Positions 24,272 through 32,227 of a stretch of 64,000 nucleotides of DNA are shown piece by piece. Source of the DNA: Amarobacillus sp046328225 (GTDB lineage: Bacteria > Chloroflexota > Dehalococcoidia > Tepidiformales > Tepidiformaceae); assembly GCA_046328225.1 (NCBI GenBank), contig JAXLWZ010000001.1:124001-188000 (forward strand), in the 5' to 3' direction. The notes under the pieces were generated by a model, which saw only the letters and a list, made by a program, of their open reading frames with translations, had not been told where the DNA came from and did not search any database. Position numbers and translations under genes: made by a program. Numbering within the stretch: the first letter of the stretch is position 1; each line of letters starts with the position of its first letter.

Positions 24272-25171
24272 TTAGGCGGCGGGTGCCGTCTCGGGTTGGC
24301 GCAGTCTACCAGCCTCGTAGGTGGCGGGGCTCTGATAGCCGAGGGCGGAGTGGATGCGGCGGCGGTTGTAGAACACCTCGATGTACTCGAATACCGCCGC
24401 CCGCGCAGCGGCCACGTTGGCCAGCGGCACCCGGTAGACGAGCTCCGTCTTCAGCGTCGCGAAGAAGCTCTCCGCCACGGCGTTGTCCCAGCACTGCCGC
24501 GGCCGGCTCAGGGACTGGCGTATCTGATGGCGTCCGAGCAGCTCGCGGAAGGCGTTCGAGGTGTACTGGCTGCCCCGGTCGGAGTGGAAGATAAGCCCGG
24601 GCGACGGGCGGCGGCTGGTGAGCGCCATCTCCAGGGCTGCGCTCACGAGCTCGGTGCGCATGTGGTCGCGGACCGCGAAGCCGACCACCCGCCGGCTCGC
24701 GAGGTCGATGACGGTGGCCAGGTAGGCCCAGCCCTGCCACGTTCGAATGTAGGTGATGTCGCCCACCCAGGCGCTGTCCAGCGGCGCCGCTTCCGGGGCG
24801 AAGGCGCGGCCCAGGAGGTCAGCGGCAGGCGTGGGCGCGGCCCCGTCGGCGATGGTCGTCCGCTTCGTTCGCCGCCTGTGCCGTCCCGCGAGCCCGGCTT
24901 TGGCCATCACCCGGGCGACCCGCTTGCGCGAGGTTCGCACCCCTTCCTGGCGAAGCTGCTGGTGCACGCGCGGTGCCCCATACGTCCCCCGGCTCTGTTC
25001 GTGGACCCTGCTGACCTGTTTCGTCAGCACTCCATCGGCCTGGGCGCGCTTCGAAGGTACCGTCTCGGACCATGCGTAGTAGGCGGACCGGGAGACTCCA
25101 AGCAGGACGCACGGCTTCCGCACCGTGCCCCCCGCCGCCTTCTCCGCCGCGATGAAGGGATACACCCTCAC
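24272..25171 (-). CDS. IS3-family transposase OrfB (DDE integrase)
   Basis: A 299-residue OrfB. An HTH_21-type segment (TYGAPRVHQQLRQEGVRTSRKRVARVM) lies at about 62-90. The rve integrase core follows with Asp in WVGDITYI, Asp in IFHSDRGSQYTS and Glu in WDNAVAESFFATLK. The end RIHSALGYQSPATYEAG is typical. Its start overlaps the orfA stop by 4 nt (ATGA). In IS3 elements a frameshift usually fuses the two products; here coupled re-initiation is equally possible. Confidence 0.95.
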   Translation of the reverse strand: MRVYPFIAAEKAAGGTVRKPCVLLGVSRSAYYAWSETVPSKRAQADGVLTKQVSRVHEQSRGTYGAPRVHQQLRQEGVRTSRKRVARVMAKAGLAGRHRRRTKRTTIADGAAPTPAADLLGRAFAPEAAPLDSAWVGDITYIRTWQGWAYLATVIDLASRRVVGFAVRDHMRTELVSAALEMALTSRRPSPGLIFHSDRGSQYTSNAFRELLGRHQIRQSLSRPRQCWDNAVAESFFATLKTELVYRVPLANVAAARAAVFEYIEVFYNRRRIHSALGYQSPATYEAGRLRQPETAPAA

Positions 25172-25461
25172 CGGGTCTCCTTGGCGAAGAAAGCCGTCGC
25201 TCGCTTGAGGATGTCGCGCTCTTCGCGCAGGATGCGGTTCTCGCGGCGAAGGTACGCCAGCTCCTCGCGCTCGCTGGTCGTCAGGCCCGCGCGCTCACCG
25301 GCATCCACTTCCGCCTGTTTCACCCAGCGCGACACCGCCGACTCGGTGAGGTCGAGTTCCCTGGCGATGTCCGACACGCTCTTATCGGTCGTGCGGAACA
25401 TCGCCACCACCTCGGCTTTGTACTCCTCGGTGAAGGTCCTTCTCGGTCGCCGTGGGCTCAT
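25168..25461 (-). CDS. IS3-family transposase OrfA
   Basis: A 97-residue DNA-binding protein with an HTH (SVSDIARELDLTESAVSRWV, about 28-47). A leucine-zipper-like helix follows (ELAYLRRENRILREERDILKRATAFF), which mediates assembly with OrfB. GGAGG lies seven bases before the ATG. Confidence 0.93.
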   Translation of the reverse strand: MSPRRPRRTFTEEYKAEVVAMFRTTDKSVSDIARELDLTESAVSRWVKQAEVDAGERAGLTTSEREELAYLRRENRILREERDILKRATAFFAKETR

Positions 25462-25523
25462 CCAGACACCTCCTCGGGGATCATCCCCTTATCGTTGGTG
25501 TCCGTCGATCTGGGGCAAGCCCA

Positions 25524-25569
25524 CGGGAACTCGTCCCCCCTTTTCTCCTTCCTCTTTTCTCTTTTCTCT
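25524..25569. repeat. Heptamer repeat element H9, right part
   Basis: A GGGAACT word followed by a pyrimidine arm (CCTTTTCTCCTTCCTCTTTTC...), inverted relative to the left arm at 24152. It ends in the TAG stop of the GH18-like gene (TAGAGAAAAG on the minus strand). Confidence 0.85.
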
Positions 25570-27106
25570 ACTTCGGGACATCCCCCACGTACTCCCACGG
25601 ATGGTCGTAGGGCTGGTCCGGGTCGGCGCGGGGGGTGTCGCCCTGCGTCCACCATTTGGCGCGGAAGACCTGCTTGTCGTGCTCGACGATGTCCCCCGCG
25701 ACGTAGACCTTCTCCCCGCTCCAGCGCTGGTAGCTCCCCGGGGCGACGGGCACCACGGCGCGCACGGCCGCGCGGTCGCTTTCGAGCACCGGCCCGAGGT
25801 AGCGCCAGGGCGTGTCCCAGGTGTTCTTCACCGGCGCATCCGGCTGGGCGCCCTGGGTGTACCACTTCGCCTGGTAGACGCGCCCCTGCCAGACCACCTT
25901 CGCCTCCGCCTCGTACGCCTTCGCCGCGCGCCAGATGGGGTAGGGGCTCGTGCGCGGGTCGTCGCGGCCCACCGTATCGACGCGCGTCGAAGGCGTCTCC
26001 TCGCCGTCGCGCGGGTCGTGGCGGGCGCGTTCGCCGAAGATGCGCGCGAACTCCAGTGGCTCCTGGCTCACGCCGCTGCACGTGTTCGAAACCCGCCGGT
26101 CGTCGACGGCGACACCGCAACTCCCGTCCCGGTTCGCCGACCACGACGAAATGCGCCCGAGCCCGGTCTCCTGGGCGAACTGCACGAGCGCGCGCGCGTC
26201 CCGCTGGGTGAACACCTCATCCGGGATGTCGTTCTGGCCGATCATCGGCGTCGCCGCGAGCATCGCCCACAGCTCCTCCCGCGTCTTCGCCATGCCCGCC
26301 TGCCGGTAGGCGCCGTCGAGCTGCTGCCAGGCCGCCGTCAGCGCCAGCGTGCTCGCCTCACCCATGCTCATGCCGGCCGGCCGCGACCCGCCGTAGTTCA
26401 TCGTCATCAGGTTCACGCCGTCGATGCGCGCCCCCCGCGCCAGCATCAGGTCGACCAGCGCGACACCTTCGCCCGTGAGCCCGAACGGCGCCACCGGGAG
26501 CGTCAGCCACACCCGCAGGCCCGGGTTCTTCTCCTGCAGCGCACGAATGGCGTCGGCCCGGCGTTCGTTCGCGCCAACGTTGGCGATGGCCGCGCCCTCG
26601 ATATCGAAGTCGATCTCCTTCAGCTCGTAGCGGTCGATGACCTCCTGGTAGGCGGCCGTGAGCTGGCCGGCCTCGAAGCACACCGTCGCCAGCTCGTCGT
26701 TCACGGCGCCACCGAACGAGACCGTGGCGTCGCCGCCGATTTCGCGCAGCCGCACCAGCCGCCGGTCGAGGTCGAGCGCGCGCGCCGCCGCGTCGAGCGT
26801 GTAGTACGTGCCCCACGACGGCGAACAGCGGTAGGTGGCATCGGCCACGATGAAGCCCAGGACCACGTGCGAGGCGGGCTGCTGGCTCGCGTCCTCGAAG
26901 TGCAGGGTCGGCGTCAGGGTCACATCGACGTAGGGCGCGAACGACGTGCGGGGCGCCTCCGCCACCGCGTCCGAGATCGCCGCCATTGTCCAGCGCACCC
27001 CCAGCGCCATAACCGCGGCGACGAGCCCGATGACCAGCAGCACGCGCGGCAGCGAAACCCGCCGCGCCGGGTTCGCCGCCGCCCCGGCGGGAGTGTTCTC
27101 GCTCAT
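25568..27106 (-). CDS. GH18-like chitinase with two chitin-binding type-3 modules
   Basis: A 512-residue protein. TM anchor at about 18-42 (VLLVIGLVAAVMALG). The GH18 barrel spans roughly 55-340, with the catalytic-strand motif KEIDFDIEG (DxxDxDxE-like; the acid is the Glu). MNYGGSRPAG follows. Two CBM5/12 modules close the protein, each with an aromatic Trp/Tyr pair (YQAKWYTQGAQP and FRAKWWTQGDTP). It would act on chitin or poly-GlcNAc outside the cell. Its ATG overlaps the stop of the upstream GT2 gene, so polymer synthesis and trimming are probably coupled. Confidence 0.8.
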   Translation of the reverse strand: MSENTPAGAAANPARRVSLPRVLLVIGLVAAVMALGVRWTMAAISDAVAEAPRTSFAPYVDVTLTPTLHFEDASQQPASHVVLGFIVADATYRCSPSWGTYYTLDAAARALDLDRRLVRLREIGGDATVSFGGAVNDELATVCFEAGQLTAAYQEVIDRYELKEIDFDIEGAAIANVGANERRADAIRALQEKNPGLRVWLTLPVAPFGLTGEGVALVDLMLARGARIDGVNLMTMNYGGSRPAGMSMGEASTLALTAAWQQLDGAYRQAGMAKTREELWAMLAATPMIGQNDIPDEVFTQRDARALVQFAQETGLGRISSWSANRDGSCGVAVDDRRVSNTCSGVSQEPLEFARIFGERARHDPRDGEETPSTRVDTVGRDDPRTSPYPIWRAAKAYEAEAKVVWQGRVYQAKWYTQGAQPDAPVKNTWDTPWRYLGPVLESDRAAVRAVVPVAPGSYQRWSGEKVYVAGDIVEHDKQVFRAKWWTQGDTPRADPDQPYDHPWEYVGDVPK

Positions 27107-29499
27107 GGCGTCTCTCCAAGGGCGTGGTGGCGGTCGAAGTCCGGGTGGCCGCGGAGTGCGCGGTCGCTCATGCGCAGGTCGCGGTCGATGCGCCCGGCGG
27201 CCGTCGTCACCTCTTCCTCGTTGCCGAAACGGTCCAGCGCGGCGAGCGAAACGGCCAGCGGCGCGGCACGCTCCACCTCCTCCGGCACCGAGCTGCCGAC
27301 ATAGAGCACCGACGCCCAGTGCGGCACGCGCCGCTCCCGTTGCTTCCCGCCCACCGGCCGGTAGAGAAATTCGCGCGTGTTCACGGCGATGTCCACGACC
27401 ATGCTGCGCAGCCCCACGAAGGCGACGCAGGCGTACGCCGTCATCAGCAGGTTCGCCCCCGCGAACGCGCCGTGGGTGTAGTTCCGCTCGTCGATATCGC
27501 GCAGCAGCGTCCGCGCCGACCAGGCGATGAGCACCAGCGGCAGCGTCACGAAGAGCATCGGCGCGACCGTGCGGTTGCGGATCTTCGGCGTCCGCGCGAA
27601 CGCGATCTTCTGCCCGCCAATCGCCTGCACCACGGATTGGATGGTCCCCGCGAGGTTCACGGGCAACAGCAGCAGGTTGAAGCCGTACACCCGGAAGATG
27701 TCGCTGCGGTGGTAGCCCACGCGATGCAGGTCGTTCGCCATCGCCCAGAAGTACGGCGCCGCCGTGACGATCGCGAAGCGCGTGAGCAAGTCTTCGCGGA
27801 AGGGATAGAACAGCAGGAGCAACAGCCCCAGGCTCGACCAGCAGATCGAGACCAAATAGTTCGTGCGCAGGAAGAGCTCGGCCAGGCGCGGCCGCTTCAC
27901 CCCTTCGCGCCGCCGGTACAGCAGCCGGAACAGCGACGGCGCGATCACAAGCCCGCCGTTCGCCCAGCGCTGCCGTTGCACCACCAGCGCCCCGAAATCC
28001 GGCGGGGTGGCGCTGTAGCTCAGCCGCTCCGGGTAGTTGGAGAGCCGCCACCCCTTCGAACGCAGGTCGATGCTCGATTCCGTGTCCTCGATGACCGTGC
28101 GGTCCTGGATGTAGCGGCGAATCACGAAGCCCGCCTCGTCCTCCTCCACCAGCAGCTCCTCCAGCGCCTTCTTGCGGATCACCGCGTTCGCCCCCACCCA
28201 GAAGGTCGCATCCGACTGCGTGAGCCCCTGGTGGACGATGTGCTGGATGTCGGTGGTCGCGCCGGCGATTCGTTCGATGCGCGTCGCCGCCCCGCGGTAG
28301 GCCGAGTACGGCGTCTGCACCACTGCGACGTCCGCGTTCTCGGGCTGCTCCATGAAGTACACCAGCCGCAGGCAGTACTCCGGCAGCAGGATCGAGTCGG
28401 CATCCAGCGTGAGCACGTAGTCGCTGTTCGGGATCACCAGGTCCGGGCGGCGGCTGCCAGCGGGGATGAGCACTCGGCCCCCCGGCGACTGCACGATGCG
28501 GTAGTTCCCACCCATCAGCCCCAGGTAGCTGTTCAGGTTCATCGCCTTGTTCGGTTCGTGCGAAAGCGAAGCGAACTGCTTCCGTTCGAAGCTGGTCACC
28601 TCCGCGCGGAAGGTCCGCACCAGCCGCGAGTAGAGCTGATGCACGCGCCGCCGGCTGATGCTGACGTCCGGCGAATCGGCGGCCGTGCGAATAGCCTCGG
28701 AGGTGGCGCGCAGGTCCTTGCGCATGCGGTCCAGGAACTCGATGGCAAGGAACTGGTCGCTGTGGTCGGCGCGCTCCATGCCCCGGCTCAGCCGTGCGAA
28801 CCAGTCGCCCGCGCGGTCATAGCTATCGGCCAGACGGCGGAGGGTGGGACCGTCGGCGGCCAGGCTCGGGGAAATCTCGTGCTCGAACGCCTCCAGCGCC
28901 TCCTCGAACGGCCGGCACGCCTCCGCCAGTTCGGCGTTGATTTCCACGGGCAACCGGCGGGCGCGCTCCAGCAGGCGCACGTGCTCGGCCTCGATGGCGT
29001 GCGGCGGGTCGTCCACCAGCAGCACCACGCGCAGGTTCGGGTACTCCTGCAGCGCCGCCGAAAGCAGCGTCTGGCGGACGACGCGCTCGTCCTCGCGGTA
29101 CGACGGCACCACCACCGTCATCGCTGGCATGGCGCGGTCGAAGTAGTCATCGATGGTCGAACGCGGCACCCGGCGATGGTTCTTGGTGCGGTCGAAGTAG
29201 CCCATGCGCGCGACCAGGTAGGCCGACGCGGACAGCGTGAGGAGCGTCACCAGGCCGATGTACATCGCCGTCTCGAGCACCGTGCGGAGGTCCAGCTCCG
29301 AATGCCCCAGGCGCCAGAGCTGGTCCACTACGTAGGCCAGCCAGGCCGCGGCCGTGAAGAACACCGCGAAGCGCGCACCCCCGGCGGTCGCCCGCCCCGC
29401 CGGGCGATGGATGACGGGCGCGCCGCCGTACACGCGGTCGGTGCCGAACTGGCGGCGCCGTTTGCCGTTGGGTGCCGCCTGGGCCGGGGACGTCTCCAT
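27103..29499 (-). CDS. Processive GT2 beta-glycan synthase
   Basis: A 798-residue membrane glycosyltransferase. Two helices lie near the N-terminus (about 45-65, 80-105) and at least five after the catalytic domain. Catalytic motifs in order: VDDPPHA, LDADSILL (DxD), EDTESS (TED) and QRQRW (QxxRW). This matches cellulose, chitin and PgaC-type synthases that extrude the polymer as it grows. No PilZ domain is visible. I chose ATG 29499 because GGAGG lies a few bases before it. The long insert (about 190-300) between the DD and DxD motifs is unusual. The product is probably a beta-1,4- or beta-1,6-glycan, given the GH18 partner. Confidence 0.8.
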   Translation of the reverse strand: METSPAQAAPNGKRRRQFGTDRVYGGAPVIHRPAGRATAGGARFAVFFTAAAWLAYVVDQLWRLGHSELDLRTVLETAMYIGLVTLLTLSASAYLVARMGYFDRTKNHRRVPRSTIDDYFDRAMPAMTVVVPSYREDERVVRQTLLSAALQEYPNLRVVLLVDDPPHAIEAEHVRLLERARRLPVEINAELAEACRPFEEALEAFEHEISPSLAADGPTLRRLADSYDRAGDWFARLSRGMERADHSDQFLAIEFLDRMRKDLRATSEAIRTAADSPDVSISRRRVHQLYSRLVRTFRAEVTSFERKQFASLSHEPNKAMNLNSYLGLMGGNYRIVQSPGGRVLIPAGSRRPDLVIPNSDYVLTLDADSILLPEYCLRLVYFMEQPENADVAVVQTPYSAYRGAATRIERIAGATTDIQHIVHQGLTQSDATFWVGANAVIRKKALEELLVEEDEAGFVIRRYIQDRTVIEDTESSIDLRSKGWRLSNYPERLSYSATPPDFGALVVQRQRWANGGLVIAPSLFRLLYRRREGVKRPRLAELFLRTNYLVSICWSSLGLLLLLFYPFREDLLTRFAIVTAAPYFWAMANDLHRVGYHRSDIFRVYGFNLLLLPVNLAGTIQSVVQAIGGQKIAFARTPKIRNRTVAPMLFVTLPLVLIAWSARTLLRDIDERNYTHGAFAGANLLMTAYACVAFVGLRSMVVDIAVNTREFLYRPVGGKQRERRVPHWASVLYVGSSVPEEVERAAPLAVSLAALDRFGNEEEVTTAAGRIDRDLRMSDRALRGHPDFDRHHALGETP

Positions 29500-30032
29500 C
29501 GGTCCTCCACCGGGGCCCCCGGGAGCAGGGCGCACGAAACCAGGGCCACGCCGCGTTCGCCGCGAAGCCGATCATGGTTGCGTGGTCACCGGTCTCCTGG
29601 GAGCGCGAGTCCGGGATCTGAGTTTCCCGACCATACGGTAAGTCCCCTAATCAGCAAGATTCTCTTGTCTAACCGCCGCAAATATTCACAATGGGCGAAC
29701 GGTCCATCCGCCGCGAAGGGACGTCCCCGCGCGCCCGGGCGCAGACCGCGCACAACAGGCCCGCGCGGCGATGCATCACACGCGAGCCATCGCAAGCCGG
29801 AATCGTCCTCCGGTTCGCAGCAGCCCGGGAGCGTGCGCTACGGTGGCGTGGCGCCACAACCACCCGCAATGAAGGCGTGCCTTTCGTCCTGCCCACGCGG
29901 GAACATGGCCGCCATGCCGCCTTCGCCTTCCGTCCAATTAAGCGTGTTTCTGCATGCAATCGTGCTTATGTCTCGCTTTATGCTCGCCCGGGAGCCCCTC
30001 GCTGCCCGGGACCGCCGCGCTACCATGATCCC
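29500..30032. other. Divergent intergenic region between GT2 and queG
   Basis: 533 bp without a convincing gene. An AT-rich patch lies at 29640-29700. On the GT2 (minus) strand, the likely leader contains a hairpin (GTCGGGA-n8-TCCCGGAC at 29609-29631) and a GGTGACC palindrome near 29583-29590. On the queG side nothing clear is seen. Confidence 0.5.
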
Positions 30033-31172
30033 GTGCCGCCCGAACCCTCACCCCGCGACGCGATCCTCGCCATGGCCCGCGACGAAGGGTTCGCGATCGT
30101 GCGCATCGCCCCCGCCGCGGTCGTGGCCCCGGCGCGCGCCCGCGCCCTCGCCGCGCATGCCGAGGGCCAGCTCGCGGGCCTCGGCTGGATGACCCCGGAG
30201 TGGCTCGAACGCGCCACCGACCCCGGCCGCTTCCTCGAAGGCGCGCGCTCCGTGGTGATGCTGGCCCTGCCGTACGCGCGCGCCGGCACGCCGCCCGCGG
30301 ACGGCGTCACCCGGGGCCGCATCGCCGCCTACGCCGCCGGCCGCGATTACCACCGCACCTTCGAAGCCCGCCTGCGACGGCTCGCGCGCCGCATCCGCGA
30401 GGAGTTCGCCGCCGGCGCGCGGCCCACGGTGGACTACGGCCCGCTGCTCGAACGCCCGCTGGCCGCGCTCTCCGGCATGGGCTGGTTCGGCAAGTCGACG
30501 ATGCTGCTCGCGCCGGGGTTCGGGCCGTGGGTCATGCTCGGCGCCATCGCCACCACCCTCGACCTCGCGCCGGACGCCCCCCTCGCGAAGAGCTGCGGCG
30601 CCTGCACGCGCTGCATCGCCGCCTGCCCCACGGGCGCCATCTCCCCCGATGGCGGCGTGGTCGATGCGCGCCGCTGCATCAGCTACCTCACGATCGAACT
30701 GCGCGGCCCCATCCCGCTCGAACTGCGCCCGCTCATGGGCAACCATATCTTCGGCTGCGACGACTGCCTGGACGCCTGCCCCGTGGGCGCCGCCAGCCGC
30801 GAAACCCACCCCGACTTCGCGCCCGCCTCGCCGGACGCCCTCTTCCCGCCGCTGGCCGAACTCCTCGCGCTCGACGACGAGGCGTTCCGCGCGCGCTTCC
30901 AGGGCCGCGCGATCATGCGGGCGAAGCGCGAGGGCCTCCTTCGCAACGTCTGCGTCGCCCTGGGCAACACCGGCACCCTCGCCGACCTCCCCGCCCTCGA
31001 AGCCGCGAAGGCCGATGCATCGGCGCTCGTCCGCGAGCACGCGGAGTGGGCGGTGGACCGCCTGCGGCGGAGAGAAAAGAGACAAGAGGAAGGAGAAATG
31101 GGGCTCGAGGCTCGAGGCTCGAGGCCCGAGGCAGGGCAACCCCGCGGTGACGTCTTCACGCCACGGGGCTGA
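30033..31172 (+). CDS. queG: Epoxyqueuosine reductase QueG with repeat-coded tail
   Basis: A 379-residue protein. The cobalamin-binding N-terminal domain includes MLALPYARAG and YAAGRDYH. Two 4Fe-4S motifs follow: CGACTRCIAACPTGAI and CDDCLDACPVG. A short HEAT-like end reads NVCVALGNTGTLADLPAL. The enzyme reduces epoxyqueuosine to queuosine in tRNA wobble position 34. The start GTG 30033 gives the usual length; ATG 30072 is an alternative. The last 30 or so codons (from about 31070) are translated heptamer repeats (RQEEGEMGLEARGSR), so the native stop has been lost. Confidence 0.9.
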   Translation: MPPEPSPRDAILAMARDEGFAIVRIAPAAVVAPARARALAAHAEGQLAGLGWMTPEWLERATDPGRFLEGARSVVMLALPYARAGTPPADGVTRGRIAAYAAGRDYHRTFEARLRRLARRIREEFAAGARPTVDYGPLLERPLAALSGMGWFGKSTMLLAPGFGPWVMLGAIATTLDLAPDAPLAKSCGACTRCIAACPTGAISPDGGVVDARRCISYLTIELRGPIPLELRPLMGNHIFGCDDCLDACPVGAASRETHPDFAPASPDALFPPLAELLALDDEAFRARFQGRAIMRAKREGLLRNVCVALGNTGTLADLPALEAAKADASALVREHAEWAVDRLRRREKRQEEGEMGLEARGSRPEAGQPRGDVFTPRG

Positions 31173-31208
31173 TCCCCCTGGGAACTGGAAACCGGGAACT
31201 GGGAACTC
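31070..31208. repeat. Heptamer repeat element H10
   Basis: AGAAAAG heptamers, four GCTCGAG-type heptamers, core CAGGGCAACCCCG...CGGGGCTGATCCCC and GGGAACT words. The left part is read as the tail of QueG. The right edge forms the TGA stop of the next gene (TGAGTTCCC on the minus strand). Confidence 0.9.
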
Positions 31209-31950
31209 ATTTGGCCTTCGCGGCGCGCGCGAGGACGTCGTCCGCCCGGGCGCCGACGACCTTCCATTCGCGGGCAGCGGGCGTATCCGCGACGCGGTCG
31301 CCGTTGAGCCGCAGCATGGTATTGAAGTGCGCGAGCAACCACGCGTCACCGTCACGGCGGACGAACACCAGGTACTGCTCGCCAGCTGTTTCTCGCTCGC
31401 CCAGCGGGAGGACGACGTAGCGGTCTTGCCCGTCGGCGGCGCGCTGGGGCCCGCCGGCGATACCCACCGTGAACGTCGCGCCGGGGGCGGAGCCGAACGC
31501 CGGCTTCCCCATGAGCGCCATCGTGACGTCCTTCCCGGGCAGGCCCAGCCCATCGGTCGTGAACCGGACACTCACCACCTTCACCCGTGCCACAAACCCC
31601 GCGTCGCGCGCCGACTGTTCGAGCGTCGGGAACTGCAGGTCCGATGCGATATCGGCCACGACGGTGGGCAGGGCACGACAGTCGAGGCGGCCCGCGTTGT
31701 ACTCCTCGGCGACCGCCAGCGCGCGCTTCGGCCCCTCGCTGCGTGCGTTCGCGACGGCCGTCTCGTACGCCGCGCCGTCAAACGGGGTAGCCGGTGACGG
31801 CCGGAGGGGCAAGCCATCCGGGCCGATCTTCGTCTCCTGCGGGGCCGGCTCCGGATCGCCGTTCCCCGCCGTCACCGCGAACGCGCCCGCCACAGCCAGC
31901 AACGCCCCTACCGCCACCATCGGAGCCAGTCTCGATCCTGCCCGCCGCAC
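31207..31950 (-). CDS. Secreted protein of unknown function
   Basis: A 247-residue protein with an N-terminal signal or anchor (MVAVGALLAVAGAFAVTAG, residues 11-29), followed by a Pro/Glu-rich stretch. Residues 60-240 look like a compact exported domain with alternating beta strands (FVARVKVVSVRFTTDG, RYVVLPLGERETAGEQYLVFV). No known motif was recognised. It is convergent with queG across element H10. The strong codon pattern and signal support a real gene. Confidence 0.7.
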   Translation of the reverse strand: MRRAGSRLAPMVAVGALLAVAGAFAVTAGNGDPEPAPQETKIGPDGLPLRPSPATPFDGAAYETAVANARSEGPKRALAVAEEYNAGRLDCRALPTVVADIASDLQFPTLEQSARDAGFVARVKVVSVRFTTDGLGLPGKDVTMALMGKPAFGSAPGATFTVGIAGGPQRAADGQDRYVVLPLGERETAGEQYLVFVRRDGDAWLLAHFNTMLRLNGDRVADTPAAREWKVVGARADDVLARAAKAK

Positions 31951-31970
31951 GCCGCCAATCTACGACGGTG

Positions 31971-32099
31971 AGTTCCAAGTTCCCAGTTCCCGGTTCCCAG
32001 GGGATCAACCCCGTGCCGGGGCATGCCACCCGGGGTTGCCCTCGCCTCGAACCTCGAGCCCCGTCTCCTTTTCTCCTTCCTCCTTCCTCTTTTCTCTGC
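31971..32099. repeat. Heptamer repeat element H11
   Basis: TTCCCAG heptamers, core AGGGGATCAACCCCG...CGGGGTTGCC, CTCGAGC-type words, then the pyrimidine arm CTCCTTTTCTCCTTCC... . This is the same module order as H10 read on the other strand. Confidence 0.9.
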
Positions 32100-32128
32100 C
32101 CGCCTTCGGCGAGGCCTATCGCTCCGCG

Positions 32129-32156
32129 TTGACATGTCCGGCCGGGGCTATACGAT
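32129..32156 (+). promoter_or_regulatory. Promoter of the GltD-like gene
   Basis: TTGACA (32129-32134), a 16-bp spacer and TACGAT (32151-32156). The predicted transcript starts near 32163, giving a leader of about 65 nt that is mostly taken up by a hairpin. Confidence 0.65.
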
Positions 32157-32178
32157 CCCCTTACCACGATTGAAGGGA

Positions 32179-32218
32179 AGCCGGGGCGGTGGCGCCGCTG
32201 CGCCGCCAGGCCCCGGCT
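32179..32218 (+). promoter_or_regulatory. Leader hairpin before the GltD-like gene
   Basis: AGCCGGGGC/GCCCCGGCT outer stem (9 bp), a 2-nt bulge, and an 8-bp inner stem GGTGGCGC/GCGCCGCC with a CGCT loop, followed by CTCTTTG. It occupies the leader between promoter and ATG 32228, so it could be an attenuator or a translation control element. Confidence 0.55.
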
Positions 32219-32227
32219 CTTTGTCCT

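Larger units (their letters stand above)
24241..25523 (-). mobile_element. IS3-family insertion sequence (1283 bp)
   Basis: The terminal inverted repeats begin TGGGCTTGCCCC and continue with similarity into the GAC-GGACA region (left GATTTGACGGACAGTG, right reverse complement AGATCGACGGACACC). The ends read TG...CA, as expected for IS3. The flanking CGG at 24238-24240 and 25524-25526 is a 3-bp target duplication. It carries orfA and orfB on the minus strand, both intact, and sits inside heptamer element H9. Confidence 0.93.

Noticed and set aside
26078..26100. tRNA-like TTCGAAACC stretch
   Set aside because: No acceptor or anticodon arms can be drawn around it; it lies inside the GH18-like gene.
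30048..31571. 507-codon minus-strand frame opposite queG
   Set aside because: Shadow frame that crosses repeat element H10; QueG on the plus strand has both 4Fe-4S motifs.
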